A DNA stretch of 64,000 bases from Streptomyces fildesensis (GTDB taxonomy: Bacteria; Actinomycetota; Actinomycetes; Streptomycetales; Streptomycetaceae), in assembly GCF_016107395.1 (NCBI RefSeq), contig NZ_JAAIKO010000037.1, positions 1-64,000 on the forward strand, written 5' to 3'. The notes beneath the pieces were generated by a model, which was given only the letters and a program-made list of their open reading frames with translations, ran no database searches and was not told where the DNA came from. A program made the position numbers and the translations under genes. This document shows positions 54,489 through 62,222 of this stretch, one piece after another; position 1 is the stretch's first letter; the number at the start of each line of letters is the position of its first letter.

Positions 54489-54725
54489 TTAGCGGCCCCC
54501 GTTCCGCTCGGAGCCCGTCGACGTACGGTGTTCCTCCGTCGCCGTCACACGTCGCGTCTCATCATCGGTCGCCGGACGCAGACGGTTCGTGTTCACGGTT
54601 GCTTCGTAGTGCTCGAAGCGCACGCGCAGAAGTCCGCCGTCCAGATCTCTGACCACCACACCGGGTCCCAGATCCCCGGCCTCATCGGTCACGTACTCGC
54701 CCTCGCAGAAGTTCGCCGCTGCCAT
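54489..54725 (-). CDS. Small beta-rich protein of unknown function
   Basis: 78 residues. The core (LGPGVVVRDLDGGLLRVRFE and YEATVNTNRLRPA) looks like an SH3-like or Tudor-like small barrel, followed by a charged Thr/Glu/Arg tail. It is located between the XRE regulator and the last gene of the cassette. An ATG at 54734 is an alternative start. Confidence 0.6.
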   Translation of the reverse strand: MAAANFCEGEYVTDEAGDLGPGVVVRDLDGGLLRVRFEHYEATVNTNRLRPATDDETRRVTATEEHRTSTGSERNGGR

Positions 54726-54789
54726 GGACACCACGCTAGGAACAGCGGCTCATCGCCCTCTACGTCCTTGCAGCGACTTGCATCTCAGT

Positions 54790-55638
54790 TCACTTGAGAG
54801 CGTCGATCGCCGCAGTGATGAGCGATCTTGCGGCAGCCCCATGCACAGCGATCGCAGCCAACTCGCTGAATCCGTCGACGTATTGGGAGACCTCTCCTGG
54901 CTCGGTGACGGTCACGGCGGCCGACAACAACTCGATGTGCACCCGCCGGTCGTCGAACACCGAGAACGTCTCCAGCGGCCAGATGTCACGCCTGGCCGTG
55001 AAGGGAATCACGCCCAGGGAGACAGCTGGCAGCGCCATCACCGCTATGAGATGACCGAGTTGACCTGCCATCACCTCCGGGTCGCCGACCCGATATCGCA
55101 GCACCGACTCTTCGACCAGAACGGCGAACCGGTGGTCGCCCTCTCGGATGACATGAGACCGTGCCATCCGCGCCGCTACGGCATCAGCCACGTCGTTCGG
55201 AGTCCCGCGAAACGCGACGATGGATGACAGCAGCGCGGTCGCGTACTCCGGAGTTTGGAACAATCCCGGCACGACGTTCGAACAGTAGACACGGAAATGC
55301 TGCGTTTCCTCGTACAGCGGGATGCTCGCCGCATGGGCCCGACTCAGTCCGGTACGTTGAACTCGCCGCCATTGCACGTACATCGAGTCGGCCGTACGAT
55401 TCGCGGCAATAAGGTCGGCCGACTGATTTTCGGCGTCGCAGACCCGACACCAGGCACGAATGTCTGCATCCGATGGTGGCGTCCTGGAATTCTCAATCCG
55501 CGACGACTTCGACTCGCTCCAGCCGGCGCGTACTGCCAGTTCCCGCCCCGTGATTCCGGCATCCAGCCGGATCTCGCGCAGGCGGGCGGCGAGGGCTTCA
55601 CGGGCGGCTCGGACACTGGAGGAGGGAGATGGTGACAT
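54790..55638 (-). CDS. XRE/WhiJ-like regulator (HTH plus DUF5753)
   Basis: 282 residues. The XRE HTH is near residues 15-60 (LREIRLDAGITGRELAVRAG, then SESKSSRIENSR), and a DUF5753 C-terminal domain follows (EETQHFRVYCSNVVPGLFQT, LVEESVLRYRVGDPEVM). WhiJ is the best-known relative: it represses development with small partner proteins encoded nearby. The surrounding small genes fit such partners. Confidence 0.88.
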   Translation of the reverse strand: MSPSPSSSVRAAREALAARLREIRLDAGITGRELAVRAGWSESKSSRIENSRTPPSDADIRAWCRVCDAENQSADLIAANRTADSMYVQWRRVQRTGLSRAHAASIPLYEETQHFRVYCSNVVPGLFQTPEYATALLSSIVAFRGTPNDVADAVAARMARSHVIREGDHRFAVLVEESVLRYRVGDPEVMAGQLGHLIAVMALPAVSLGVIPFTARRDIWPLETFSVFDDRRVHIELLSAAVTVTEPGEVSQYVDGFSELAAIAVHGAAARSLITAAIDALK

Positions 55639-55664
55639 GATCCGGTATCTGCCTGAAAATTTCT

Positions 55665-56180
55665 CTAGACGGCGAACTCTTCGTGCGGAACGGCCCGCTT
55701 CCAGATTTCCTCAAATGCGGATGCGTTCAGGCCCACCACGCTCACATCATCAACCAGCTCGTCTTCCACTACGGCACCATCGCCGGAGAAGTGATGAACT
55801 CGCAGGAGTTTCCCATCGAATGCCCAGAAATCGTTTCCTGGCAGAAGTAGATCCGTAGTCATCCGACGCGGAATCCAACGCACCTGTTCGCCTGCCGCAA
55901 CGTTGGCAGTCGTTACGTAGTGCTCCCAGCGGATGTACTCGGAAACAGGTTCCGAAACGATCCGGGCCCGGCGGATCTCAACACCTCGCGCCACCGCATC
56001 GGAGATGGTCGCGTGGAAAGGCTGCCACCAGGATGCGCGATCCTCCCAGTTGGTCCGGTGCCCCGCCCGCCACGCCGCAAAGCGCTCATTGTCGCCGTAG
56101 GCGTCGCGCATCTCCAGATGAACGGCCGACCGCTCACAGGCGGCCAGCAGATCAGCGAAGGGCGGAACGTTCTGCGTCAT
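55665..56180 (-). CDS. DUF6879 protein, probable partner of the XRE regulator
   Basis: 171 residues. The region RIVSEPVSEYIRWEHYVTTA and the end AFEEIWKRAVPHEEF are typical of the DUF6879 proteins that accompany XRE/DUF5753 regulators in streptomycetes. The biochemical function is unknown. It starts inside the 3' end of the upstream small gene and ends 26 bases before the regulator gene. Confidence 0.82.
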   Translation of the reverse strand: MTQNVPPFADLLAACERSAVHLEMRDAYGDNERFAAWRAGHRTNWEDRASWWQPFHATISDAVARGVEIRRARIVSEPVSEYIRWEHYVTTANVAAGEQVRWIPRRMTTDLLLPGNDFWAFDGKLLRVHHFSGDGAVVEDELVDDVSVVGLNASAFEEIWKRAVPHEEFAV

Positions 56181-56394
56181 CGCATGCCCTTCTCAGCAAC
56201 GGCACCATGCGCGCCGGAATCCGAATCACCGCTTCGTAGTCGGGCAGCGAACCGGTCTCCTGGCACTTCGCCTCGGTCGCGTCGTCGGCCTTCCAGCCCT
56301 GCAGTACCAAGTCGCCCCCCTCCGCATCCACCCACACGGTGGGGCAGTGGTCGGTGTCGGTCTCAGGGTCCATGCCGATGAACTGAAGATCCAT
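56152..56394 (-). CDS. Small acidic protein, first gene of the regulator cassette
   Basis: 80 residues; ATG (56394) nine bases after GGGAG. The sequence is beta-rich and acidic (CPTVWVDAEGGDLVLQGWKA, then YEAVIRIPARMVPLLRRACD). Its 3' end overlaps the DUF6879 start by 29 bp. No named family is recognised. Confidence 0.7.
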   Translation of the reverse strand: MDLQFIGMDPETDTDHCPTVWVDAEGGDLVLQGWKADDATEAKCQETGSLPDYEAVIRIPARMVPLLRRACDDAERSALR

Positions 56395-56570
56395 GTCGGA
56401 CTCCCGCGCATGATGGGTTGCTTCAGGTTGCACCACCATCACCTCCAACGCTGACACTCGTCAAGGAAGCCTCGCTGCAACGCTCTTGGGACGGAGCAGC
56501 CACGCAGGAGTTCCTCGGACAGCCGATGCCGGAGCCACGGGATCCGCGTGGATAGCCGGGAGGGACTCCT

Positions 56571-56849
56571 ATGCTCGCGGACATGAGCCAACCGAGGTCC
56601 ATGCATGGATTCGTTGTCCCTGCCGAGCGCAGCGTTCACTGGGTGCTGAGCCTCGTGGATCCGCCCGTTGCCGGTGATCTCGTGACGGACTACGCGGGGA
56701 CTGCACGTGACGCGCTCGACGAGGCGCTGGCGACGCACTTGGCGGGCGTCGAGGATGCCGAGGAGCGGAGGGAGCTCGTCGAACAGAGCGGACGCGCTGT
56801 CAGTGAGTGGCTGGCGCAGGCCTTCAGCACCGACAACCCGGCTTCCTAA
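56571..56849 (+). CDS. Small protein of unknown function
   Basis: 92 residues; ATG after GGGAGGG. An N-terminal beta-like segment is followed by helices (LVTDYAGTARDALDEALATH, then ERRELVEQSGRAVSEWLAQA). It is divergent from the regulator cassette and convergent with the decarboxylase gene. No family is recognised. Confidence 0.55.
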   Translation: MLADMSQPRSMHGFVVPAERSVHWVLSLVDPPVAGDLVTDYAGTARDALDEALATHLAGVEDAEERRELVEQSGRAVSEWLAQAFSTDNPAS

Positions 56850-56963
56850 GCCGAGTCCGGAATCACGGTAACGGTCCACTGAAGGTCCGCTGAACTCAGC
56901 GGGCGCGCCCCATCGCCGGGCAGGTTGAACCACAACCCGGCCGGCGAACGGCGCCCCCCGCCC

Positions 56964-58370
56964 TCAGTGGTGGAACGCCGTTGCCTCCGCTGCCGGGCGG
57001 TCCAGGGGGCCGTCCTGTTGGCGGAGTTCGGGGAGGAGGCGGGAGAGTTCCTCGACGAGGAGGTCGGCGAGGTCCTCGGAGAAGCCGTTGCGGCAGACCA
57101 CGCGCAGGACGGCGAGGTCCTCGCGGTCCGCCGGGTAGGTGTAGGCGGGGACGAGCCAGCCACTTTCGCGGAGGCGGCGGGAGACGTCGAAGACGTCGTA
57201 GTTCTTGATCTCACCGGTGGTGGTGAAGGCGAAGACCGGCAGCTGGTCGCCCTTGGTGATCAGCTTGAAGTCGCCGAGCGCCTCGATGCGGGAGGCCAGG
57301 GACATCGCCACGTCGCGGCTGCTCTGCTGTACGGCGCGGTAGCCGTCGCGGCCCAGGCGCAGGAACGTGTAGTACTGCGCCACGACCTGCGCGCCCGGCC
57401 GGGAGAAGTTGAGGGCGAAGGTCGGCATGTCGCCGCCGAGGTAGTTGACGCGGAAGACCAGCTCTTCGGGGAGGGCGTCGTGGTCGCGCCAGAGCGCCCA
57501 GCCGACGCCGGGGTAGACCAGCCCGTACTTGTGGCCCGAGGTGTTGATCGAGGCGACGCGGGGGAGCCGGAAGTCCCAGATGAGGTCCTCGTCGAGGAAG
57601 GGGGCGACCATCGCGCCCGACGCGCCGTCCACGTGGACGGGTACGTCCAGGCCGGTACGTTCCTGGAGCGCGTCGAGGGCCGCGCAGATCTCCGCGACCG
57701 GTTCGTACGATCCGTCGAAGGTGGATCCGAGCACGGCGACTACGCCGATCGTGTTCTCGTCGCACAGCGCCACGGCCGACTCGGCGTCCAGGTGCAGCCG
57801 GTCGCCCTGGACGGGCACCAGGCGCGCCTCGACCTCCCAGAACGCGCAGAACTTCTCCCAGCACACCTGCACGTTGGCGCCCATGACGAGGTTGGGCCTG
57901 GCCGTCGCCGGATAGCGGTCCGCGTTGCGGTTCGCCCAGCGCCGCTTGAGGGCCATGCCGGCGAGCATGCACGCCTCGGAGGAGCCGGTCGTCGAGCAGC
58001 CGATGACCTGTTCAGGGTCCGGCGCGTTCCAGAGGTCGGCGAGCATCGCCACGCAGCGGCGCTCCAGCTCGGCGGTGCGCGGGTACTCGTCCTTGTCGAT
58101 CATGTTCTTGTCGCGGCACTCGACCATCAGCACATCGGCCTGCGGCTCCATCCACGTGGTGACGAACGTCGCCAGGTTGAGCCGTGAGTTCCCGTCGAGC
58201 ATCAACTCGTCATGGACCAGCTGGTACGCGGTGTGCGGCGACATCGGCCCGTCCGGCAGCCGGTGCTTGGGCGGCGCGGTGCGCATGCTGCCGACAGGGT
58301 CGGCGTCGCCGTAGAAGAACGGGTTGACCGCGAGCGGACGGGAGTCCCCGGCTCCCTTGTGCAGCGCCAT
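56964..58370 (-). CDS. gad: Glutamate decarboxylase (PLP-dependent)
   Basis: 468 residues. Class II PLP decarboxylase motifs are present: GCSTTGSSEACMLAGMALKR, HVDGASGAMVAPF (cofactor Asp) and NTSGHKYGLV (Schiff-base Lys). It should convert glutamate to GABA and consume a proton. The ATG at 58370 has no good ribosome site of its own and shares a base with the stop of a 16-codon ORF (TGATG). An in-frame upstream extension exists but is not gene-like. No GABA/glutamate antiporter is adjacent; the LysE-type exporter gene is next. Confidence 0.92.
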   Translation of the reverse strand: MALHKGAGDSRPLAVNPFFYGDADPVGSMRTAPPKHRLPDGPMSPHTAYQLVHDELMLDGNSRLNLATFVTTWMEPQADVLMVECRDKNMIDKDEYPRTAELERRCVAMLADLWNAPDPEQVIGCSTTGSSEACMLAGMALKRRWANRNADRYPATARPNLVMGANVQVCWEKFCAFWEVEARLVPVQGDRLHLDAESAVALCDENTIGVVAVLGSTFDGSYEPVAEICAALDALQERTGLDVPVHVDGASGAMVAPFLDEDLIWDFRLPRVASINTSGHKYGLVYPGVGWALWRDHDALPEELVFRVNYLGGDMPTFALNFSRPGAQVVAQYYTFLRLGRDGYRAVQQSSRDVAMSLASRIEALGDFKLITKGDQLPVFAFTTTGEIKNYDVFDVSRRLRESGWLVPAYTYPADREDLAVLRVVCRNGFSEDLADLLVEELSRLLPELRQQDGPLDRPAAEATAFHH

Positions 58371-58420
58371 CAGACGGTGGCCGGGCAGCGGACGACGGCG
58401 GCGTTCACGGGAGTGCTCAT
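58370..58420 (-). CDS. 16-codon leader ORF coupled to glutamate decarboxylase
   Basis: ATG at 58420 follows GAGGAGG by seven bases and encodes MSTPVNAAVVRCPATV, ending in TGA that overlaps the decarboxylase ATG. The good ribosome site belongs to this ORF rather than to the enzyme gene. It may couple translation, or it may be the remnant of a lost gene. It is too short for the peptide function to be judged. Confidence 0.5.
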   Translation of the reverse strand: MSTPVNAAVVRCPATV

Positions 58421-58515
58421 GATGGTGCCTCCTCAACGGGTTCCCATCGGGACGATACGGCGCCCGTGGCCGTCCCGCCCGTCAGGAAGAGGTCACCCAC
58501 GCCCCTCCCGCGCGG

Positions 58516-59184
58516 TCAGACCGTGCCGGCCAGCGACAGCTTCGCCGCGAAGCCCAGGAAGAGTGCCCCCGCGCCCGCCGACAGCCCCGCCGTCAGCCGC
58601 CGGCGCCGCCGGAAGGCCGCCGCCAGGTAGGTGCCGCTGAAGATGAGCACCGTCAGATAGGTGAAGCTGAACAGCTGGGCCCAGGCGCCGAGCGCGAGGA
58701 ACGACAGCGCCGGGTGCGCGTACCCCGGGTCGACGAACTGCACGAAGAACGCGACGAAGAACAGGATCGCCTTCGGGTTGAACAGACTGACCACCAGCGC
58801 CCGGCGGAACGGCCGCTCCGCCTTCTCCTGCTTCGCCGGCGCGCCGTCCCCGCCCGGGGCCGCAGCGCTCCGTTCGGTCCGCCCGCGCCACAGCGCCACG
58901 GCCCCGCGCAGCATGCCCGCCGCGAGCCAGGTCAGATAGCCCGCACCGGCGAACTTGACCACGGTGAACGCCAGCGGGCTGGCCTGCAGCAGCGACGCCA
59001 CCCCGCCCGCCGACAGCGTCATCAGCACGGTGTCGCCGCACAGCACCCCGGCCGCCGCCCGGTAGCCGGTGCGCGGCCCGAGCCGGGCCGCCACCGACAC
59101 CACGTACAGCGAGTTCGGCCCCGGCAGCAGGATGATCAGGGCCAGCCCCGCCAGGTACGTAGAAAGATCAGTTATCCCGAGCAT
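58516..59184 (-). CDS. LysE/RhtB-family amino acid exporter
   Basis: 222 residues. Family features are LALIILLPGPNSLYVVSVAA, GYRAAAGVLCGDTVLMTLSA and FNPKAILFFVAFFVQFV, over about six membrane helices. It likely exports amino acids or related compounds. It starts in the intergenic region that also holds the TipA-like promoter, so regulation by the divergent MerR protein is possible. Confidence 0.9.
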   Translation of the reverse strand: MLGITDLSTYLAGLALIILLPGPNSLYVVSVAARLGPRTGYRAAAGVLCGDTVLMTLSAGGVASLLQASPLAFTVVKFAGAGYLTWLAAGMLRGAVALWRGRTERSAAAPGGDGAPAKQEKAERPFRRALVVSLFNPKAILFFVAFFVQFVDPGYAHPALSFLALGAWAQLFSFTYLTVLIFSGTYLAAAFRRRRRLTAGLSAGAGALFLGFAAKLSLAGTV

Positions 59185-59201
59185 GCGAACAAGTGTGCCA
59201 C

Positions 59202-59232
59202 TTGCACCTCACGCGACGTGAGGCGTCACGGT
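59202..59232 (+). promoter_or_regulatory. TipA-like promoter and operator
   Basis: TTGCAC (59202-59207) is followed 19 bp later by CACGGT. The spacer contains the dyad CCTCACG/CGTGAGG (59207-59213 and 59217-59223). This closely resembles the tipA promoter of streptomycetes, which the TipA protein activates when a thiopeptide binds it. It is directed at the MerR gene, which starts about 52 bases downstream. Confidence 0.75.
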
Positions 59233-59283
59233 GGACCCCGGAAGCGCGGCAGGGCAGCGGCAGAGGGAAGGAGCGGGGAAGCG

Positions 59284-60042
59284 ATGGGCTACTCCGTGGG
59301 AGAGGTCGCGGGCTACGCCGGCATCACCGTGCGGACCCTGCACCACTACGACGAGATCGGGCTGCTCTCCCCGGGCGGCCGCAGCCACGCGGGCCACCGG
59401 CGGTACGACGACGCCGACCTCGACCGGCTGCAGCAGATTCTCTTCTACCGGGAGCTCGGCTTCCCCCTGGACGAGGTCGCCACCCTGCTGGACGACCCGG
59501 CCGCCGACCCCTCGGCGCACCTGCGCCGCCAGCACCGGCTGCTGACCGACCGGATCACCCGGCTCCGCGAGATGGCGGCCGCCGTGGAACGAGCCATGGA
59601 GGCGAAGAAGATGGGCATCAACCTCACACCCGAGGAGAAGTTCGAGGTCTTCGGGGACCACGACCCCGACCGGTACGCCGAGGAGGCCGAACGCCGCTGG
59701 GGCGGGACCGACGCGTACGCCGAGTCGCAGCGCCGGGCCGCCTCGTACACCAAGGAGGACTGGCTGCGGATCAGGAACGAGGCCGACGATCTCAACCGGC
59801 GGTTCGTCGCGCTGATGGACTCCGGCGCGGAGCCGGACTCCGTCCCGGCGATGGACCTCGCCGAGGAGCACCGCGAACAGATCCGGCGCTTCCACTACGA
59901 CTGCAGCTACGAGATCCACGTCGGTCTCGCCGAGATGTACATCGCGGACCCGCGCTTCACCGCCACCTACGACGCCGTCCGCCCCGGCCTGGCCGGGTAC
60001 CTCCGCGAGGCGATCCTGGCGAACGCCGTCCGCAACGTCTGA
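59284..60042 (+). CDS. TipAL-like MerR regulator
   Basis: 252 residues; ATG after GGAGCGGGGAAG. The MerR HTH (YSVGEVAGYAGITVRTLHHYDEIGLL) and coiled dimer helix are followed by the TipAS-type sensor domain (FEVFGDHDPDRYAEEAERRW, then VGLAEMYIADPRF). The sensor domain binds thiopeptides or similar drugs in TipA. The upstream TipA-like operator predicts autoregulation. The stop lies in a 13-bp tandem duplication. Confidence 0.92.
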   Translation: MGYSVGEVAGYAGITVRTLHHYDEIGLLSPGGRSHAGHRRYDDADLDRLQQILFYRELGFPLDEVATLLDDPAADPSAHLRRQHRLLTDRITRLREMAAAVERAMEAKKMGINLTPEEKFEVFGDHDPDRYAEEAERRWGGTDAYAESQRRAASYTKEDWLRIRNEADDLNRRFVALMDSGAEPDSVPAMDLAEEHREQIRRFHYDCSYEIHVGLAEMYIADPRFTATYDAVRPGLAGYLREAILANAVRNV

Positions 60043-60057
60043 CGGCAACGTCCGACG
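60032..60057. repeat. 13-bp near-perfect tandem duplication spanning the stop codon
   Basis: GCAACGTCTGACG is followed by GCAACGTCCGACG. The TGA stop of the MerR gene (60040-60042) lies in the first unit and is lost by a single base in the second. Confidence 0.85.
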
Positions 60058-60073
60058 GCGTTCGGCCGTAGGA

Positions 60074-60121
60074 GCAGCGGCTGCACCCGCTGCCGTAAGC
60101 GCAGCGGCTACAGCCCGCTGC
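60074..60121. terminator. Two consecutive hairpins between MerR and YbjQ genes
   Basis: GCAGCGG...CCGCTGC occurs twice (60074-60093 and 60101-60121), forming two short stems. They lie between two converging genes and could terminate from both sides. Confidence 0.5.
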
Positions 60122-60135
60122 CGCAAGACCAGCGG

Positions 60136-60501
60136 CTACACCGGCACCAGCACCACCGCGGTGCCGTACGCGCACACCTCCGTGCCCACGTCGGCCGCCT
60201 CGGTCACGTCGAAGCGCATGGTGAGCACGGCGTTCGCCCCGCGGGCCTGGGCCTGCTCGACGAGCCGCTCCATCGCCTGGTTGCGGGTCTGCACCAGGGT
60301 CTTCGTCAGACCCTTCAGCTCGCCGCCGATCATCGACTTGAGCCCGGCGCCGATCTGGCTCCCGATGTGCCGGGAGCGCACGGTCAGCCCGAACACCTCG
60401 CCGATCACCTTCTCGACCCGGTAGCCGGGCGCTTCGTTCGTGGTCACCACCAGGACGTCGGAGTGCTCTGACTGGCCGCCGCCGAAATCATCGATACCCA
60501 T
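60136..60501 (-). CDS. YbjQ family protein
   Basis: 121 residues. The family pattern is ITTTNEAPGY-like (VVTTNEAPGYRVEKVIGEVF), RNQAMERLVEQAQARGANAV and a C-terminal CAYGTAVVLVPV strand. These proteins form pentameric rings of unknown function. It is transcribed independently of the ABC ATPase gene behind it. Confidence 0.9.
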   Translation of the reverse strand: MGIDDFGGGQSEHSDVLVVTTNEAPGYRVEKVIGEVFGLTVRSRHIGSQIGAGLKSMIGGELKGLTKTLVQTRNQAMERLVEQAQARGANAVLTMRFDVTEAADVGTEVCAYGTAVVLVPV

Positions 60502-60539
60502 GAGGGAACGGTCACCCCTGCGGGCGCCCGCCGCACCCC

Positions 60540-60624
60540 GGACTACTCCAGTCGCGACGCCGCACTGCTCCAGTCGCGACGCCGGACCACTCCGGTCGCG
60601 CCCCGCACTACTCCAGTCGCGGCT
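60540..60624. repeat. 22-bp tandem repeat, 4 copies, spanning a stop codon
   Basis: Units like ACTACTCCAGTCGCGACGCC repeat with small changes. The rightmost unit contains the end and the TAG stop (60608-60610, minus strand) of the ABC ATPase gene. The others extend into the spacer. Confidence 0.88.
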
Positions 60625-61966
60625 GTTCCGCGGGCGCCGGGCAGATCCGGCGGCCGGTGTTGTCGAAGACGTAGAGGTGCGCCAGGTCCACCAGCAGCGG
60701 CACCCGGTCCCCGGGCCGGACCCGGATGTCGGGTCCGGTGCGGACCACCAGGTCGCCGGTCGGCTGCTCCGCGCGGTCGGCCGGCGGCGGGTCCAGCACC
60801 TTGACCGCGCCCGCGCTGTCCGGTTCCTGGAGCAGCCCCGGGAACCGCCCGGCGGCCTTGCGCGCCAGCTTCCCCAGCCCGCCGGGGCCGGCGGCCGCCC
60901 GCCGGGCCGCGGAACGGGTGCGCTGGGCGGGCAGCCGGGGCGCCTCCAGCTCCGGCACGACCGCCGGCTTCGCGCCGGTGTTCAGATGCACCAGGCACTC
61001 GTGCCCCTGGTACTCCACGTGCTCGACGATGCCGCTGAGCACCACCTCGCCCGCGTGCGCGCTGCTCGGGGCCGCGATCCGGACCGCCTCGGAGCGCAGC
61101 CCGACGATGATGTCGCGGCCCTGCTGGATGCGGAGCATCTGGTGGTCCAGGCTCAGCGGCTCCGGCAGTCCCAGCCGCTGCCGCCCGAAGTCGATCCACA
61201 TGCCGCCGCCCAGCGGCGCCAGCACCGTGGCCTGCAGCAGATTGATCCGCGGGGTCCCGATGAACGCGGCGACGAACACGTTCACGGGCAGGTGGTACGT
61301 GTCGCGCGGGCTGCCGACCTGCTGCAGCACCCCGCCGCGCATGACCGCGACGCGGTCGCCGAGCGACATGGCCTCCGCCTGATCGTGCGTCACATACACG
61401 GTGGTGACGCCCATGCCGCGGGTCAGCCGGGCGATCTCGGCGCGTAGATGCGAGCGCAGCTTGGCGTCCAGGTTCGACAGCGGCTCGTCCATCAGGAACA
61501 CCGACGGATGCCGGGAGATGGCGCGGCCCATCGCGACCCGCTGCCGCTCGCCGCCGGACAGCTGCCCGGGGTAGCGGTCCAGGATCTCCTCGATGCCCAG
61601 GATCCGCGCGGTCTCCTCGACCCGCGGGTTCTGGTCCTCGCCCGGCATCTCGAAGCGCAGCGGGAACCCGATGTTCTGCCGGCTGGTCATGCTCGGGTAC
61701 AGCGCGAAGTTCTGGAAGACCATCGCCATCCGGCGGTCGCCGGGCGCGAGGTTGTTGGCGTACTCGCCGTCGAGCATCAGCTCCCCGGAGCTGATGTCCT
61801 CCAGCCCGGCGATCATGCGCAGCACGGTGGACTTGCCACAGCCGGAGGGACCGAGCAGCACCAGGAACTCGCCGGGGGGGATCTCCAGGGAGAACCGGTC
61901 GACCGCCGGGGCGGGCTGCTTGGGGTAGGTCTTCGAAAGATCGTGCAGGGAGATGGCGCGCGTCAT
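60608..61966 (-). CDS. MsiK/UgpC-type ABC transporter ATPase, orphan
   Basis: 452 residues. Walker A GPSGCGKST, signature LSGGERQRVAMGRA, Walker B VFLMDEPLSNLD and the switch His (VTHDQAEA) are intact. A C-terminal regulatory domain follows (TOBE-like, MsiK-type), with an insertion of about 50 residues (RTRSAARRAAAG, then AARKAAGRFPGLLQ). Such ATPases serve several sugar importers whose permease genes lie elsewhere; none is present here. The insertion is unusual and its role is unknown. Confidence 0.88.
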   Translation of the reverse strand: MTRAISLHDLSKTYPKQPAPAVDRFSLEIPPGEFLVLLGPSGCGKSTVLRMIAGLEDISSGELMLDGEYANNLAPGDRRMAMVFQNFALYPSMTSRQNIGFPLRFEMPGEDQNPRVEETARILGIEEILDRYPGQLSGGERQRVAMGRAISRHPSVFLMDEPLSNLDAKLRSHLRAEIARLTRGMGVTTVYVTHDQAEAMSLGDRVAVMRGGVLQQVGSPRDTYHLPVNVFVAAFIGTPRINLLQATVLAPLGGGMWIDFGRQRLGLPEPLSLDHQMLRIQQGRDIIVGLRSEAVRIAAPSSAHAGEVVLSGIVEHVEYQGHECLVHLNTGAKPAVVPELEAPRLPAQRTRSAARRAAAGPGGLGKLARKAAGRFPGLLQEPDSAGAVKVLDPPPADRAEQPTGDLVVRTGPDIRVRPGDRVPLLVDLAHLYVFDNTGRRICPAPAEQPRLE

Positions 61967-62222
61967 AACAGGATCCGCCAGAAGGTTCAGATGCTGCGAC
62001 AGGAGACTTGCCAGTGGTGCACGCGTGGCGTTGCGGAGAACGTAATGCACCGCCCCTGCGTTGGGGAACGTTTCGGCCAAGACGGTTGGCGCGATCTCTA
62101 CGACGCCGATCTTTCACCGACCCGTCACGGAGTCCGCACGGACGGGGGCCGGCTGTCACGCACAGATGGCGCCCGGCCGTCACGCACAGGGGGCGCAACG
62201 ATTCGGTTGGTACTTTTAAACG
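61967..62222. promoter_or_regulatory. Divergent control region of the ABC ATPase and DedA genes
   Basis: A direct repeat of about 20 bp (TCACGCACAG with flanking GGCxG and GGCGC) occurs at about 62151-62172 and 62175-62196. The probable -10 of the DedA gene, TACTTT (62211-62216), is only six bases before its GTG, so the transcript is likely leaderless. Confidence 0.5.

Noticed and set aside
56439..56933. A 164-codon minus-strand frame
   Set aside because: It overlaps a plus-strand small gene with a strong ribosome site and gives an Arg-rich product without a domain.
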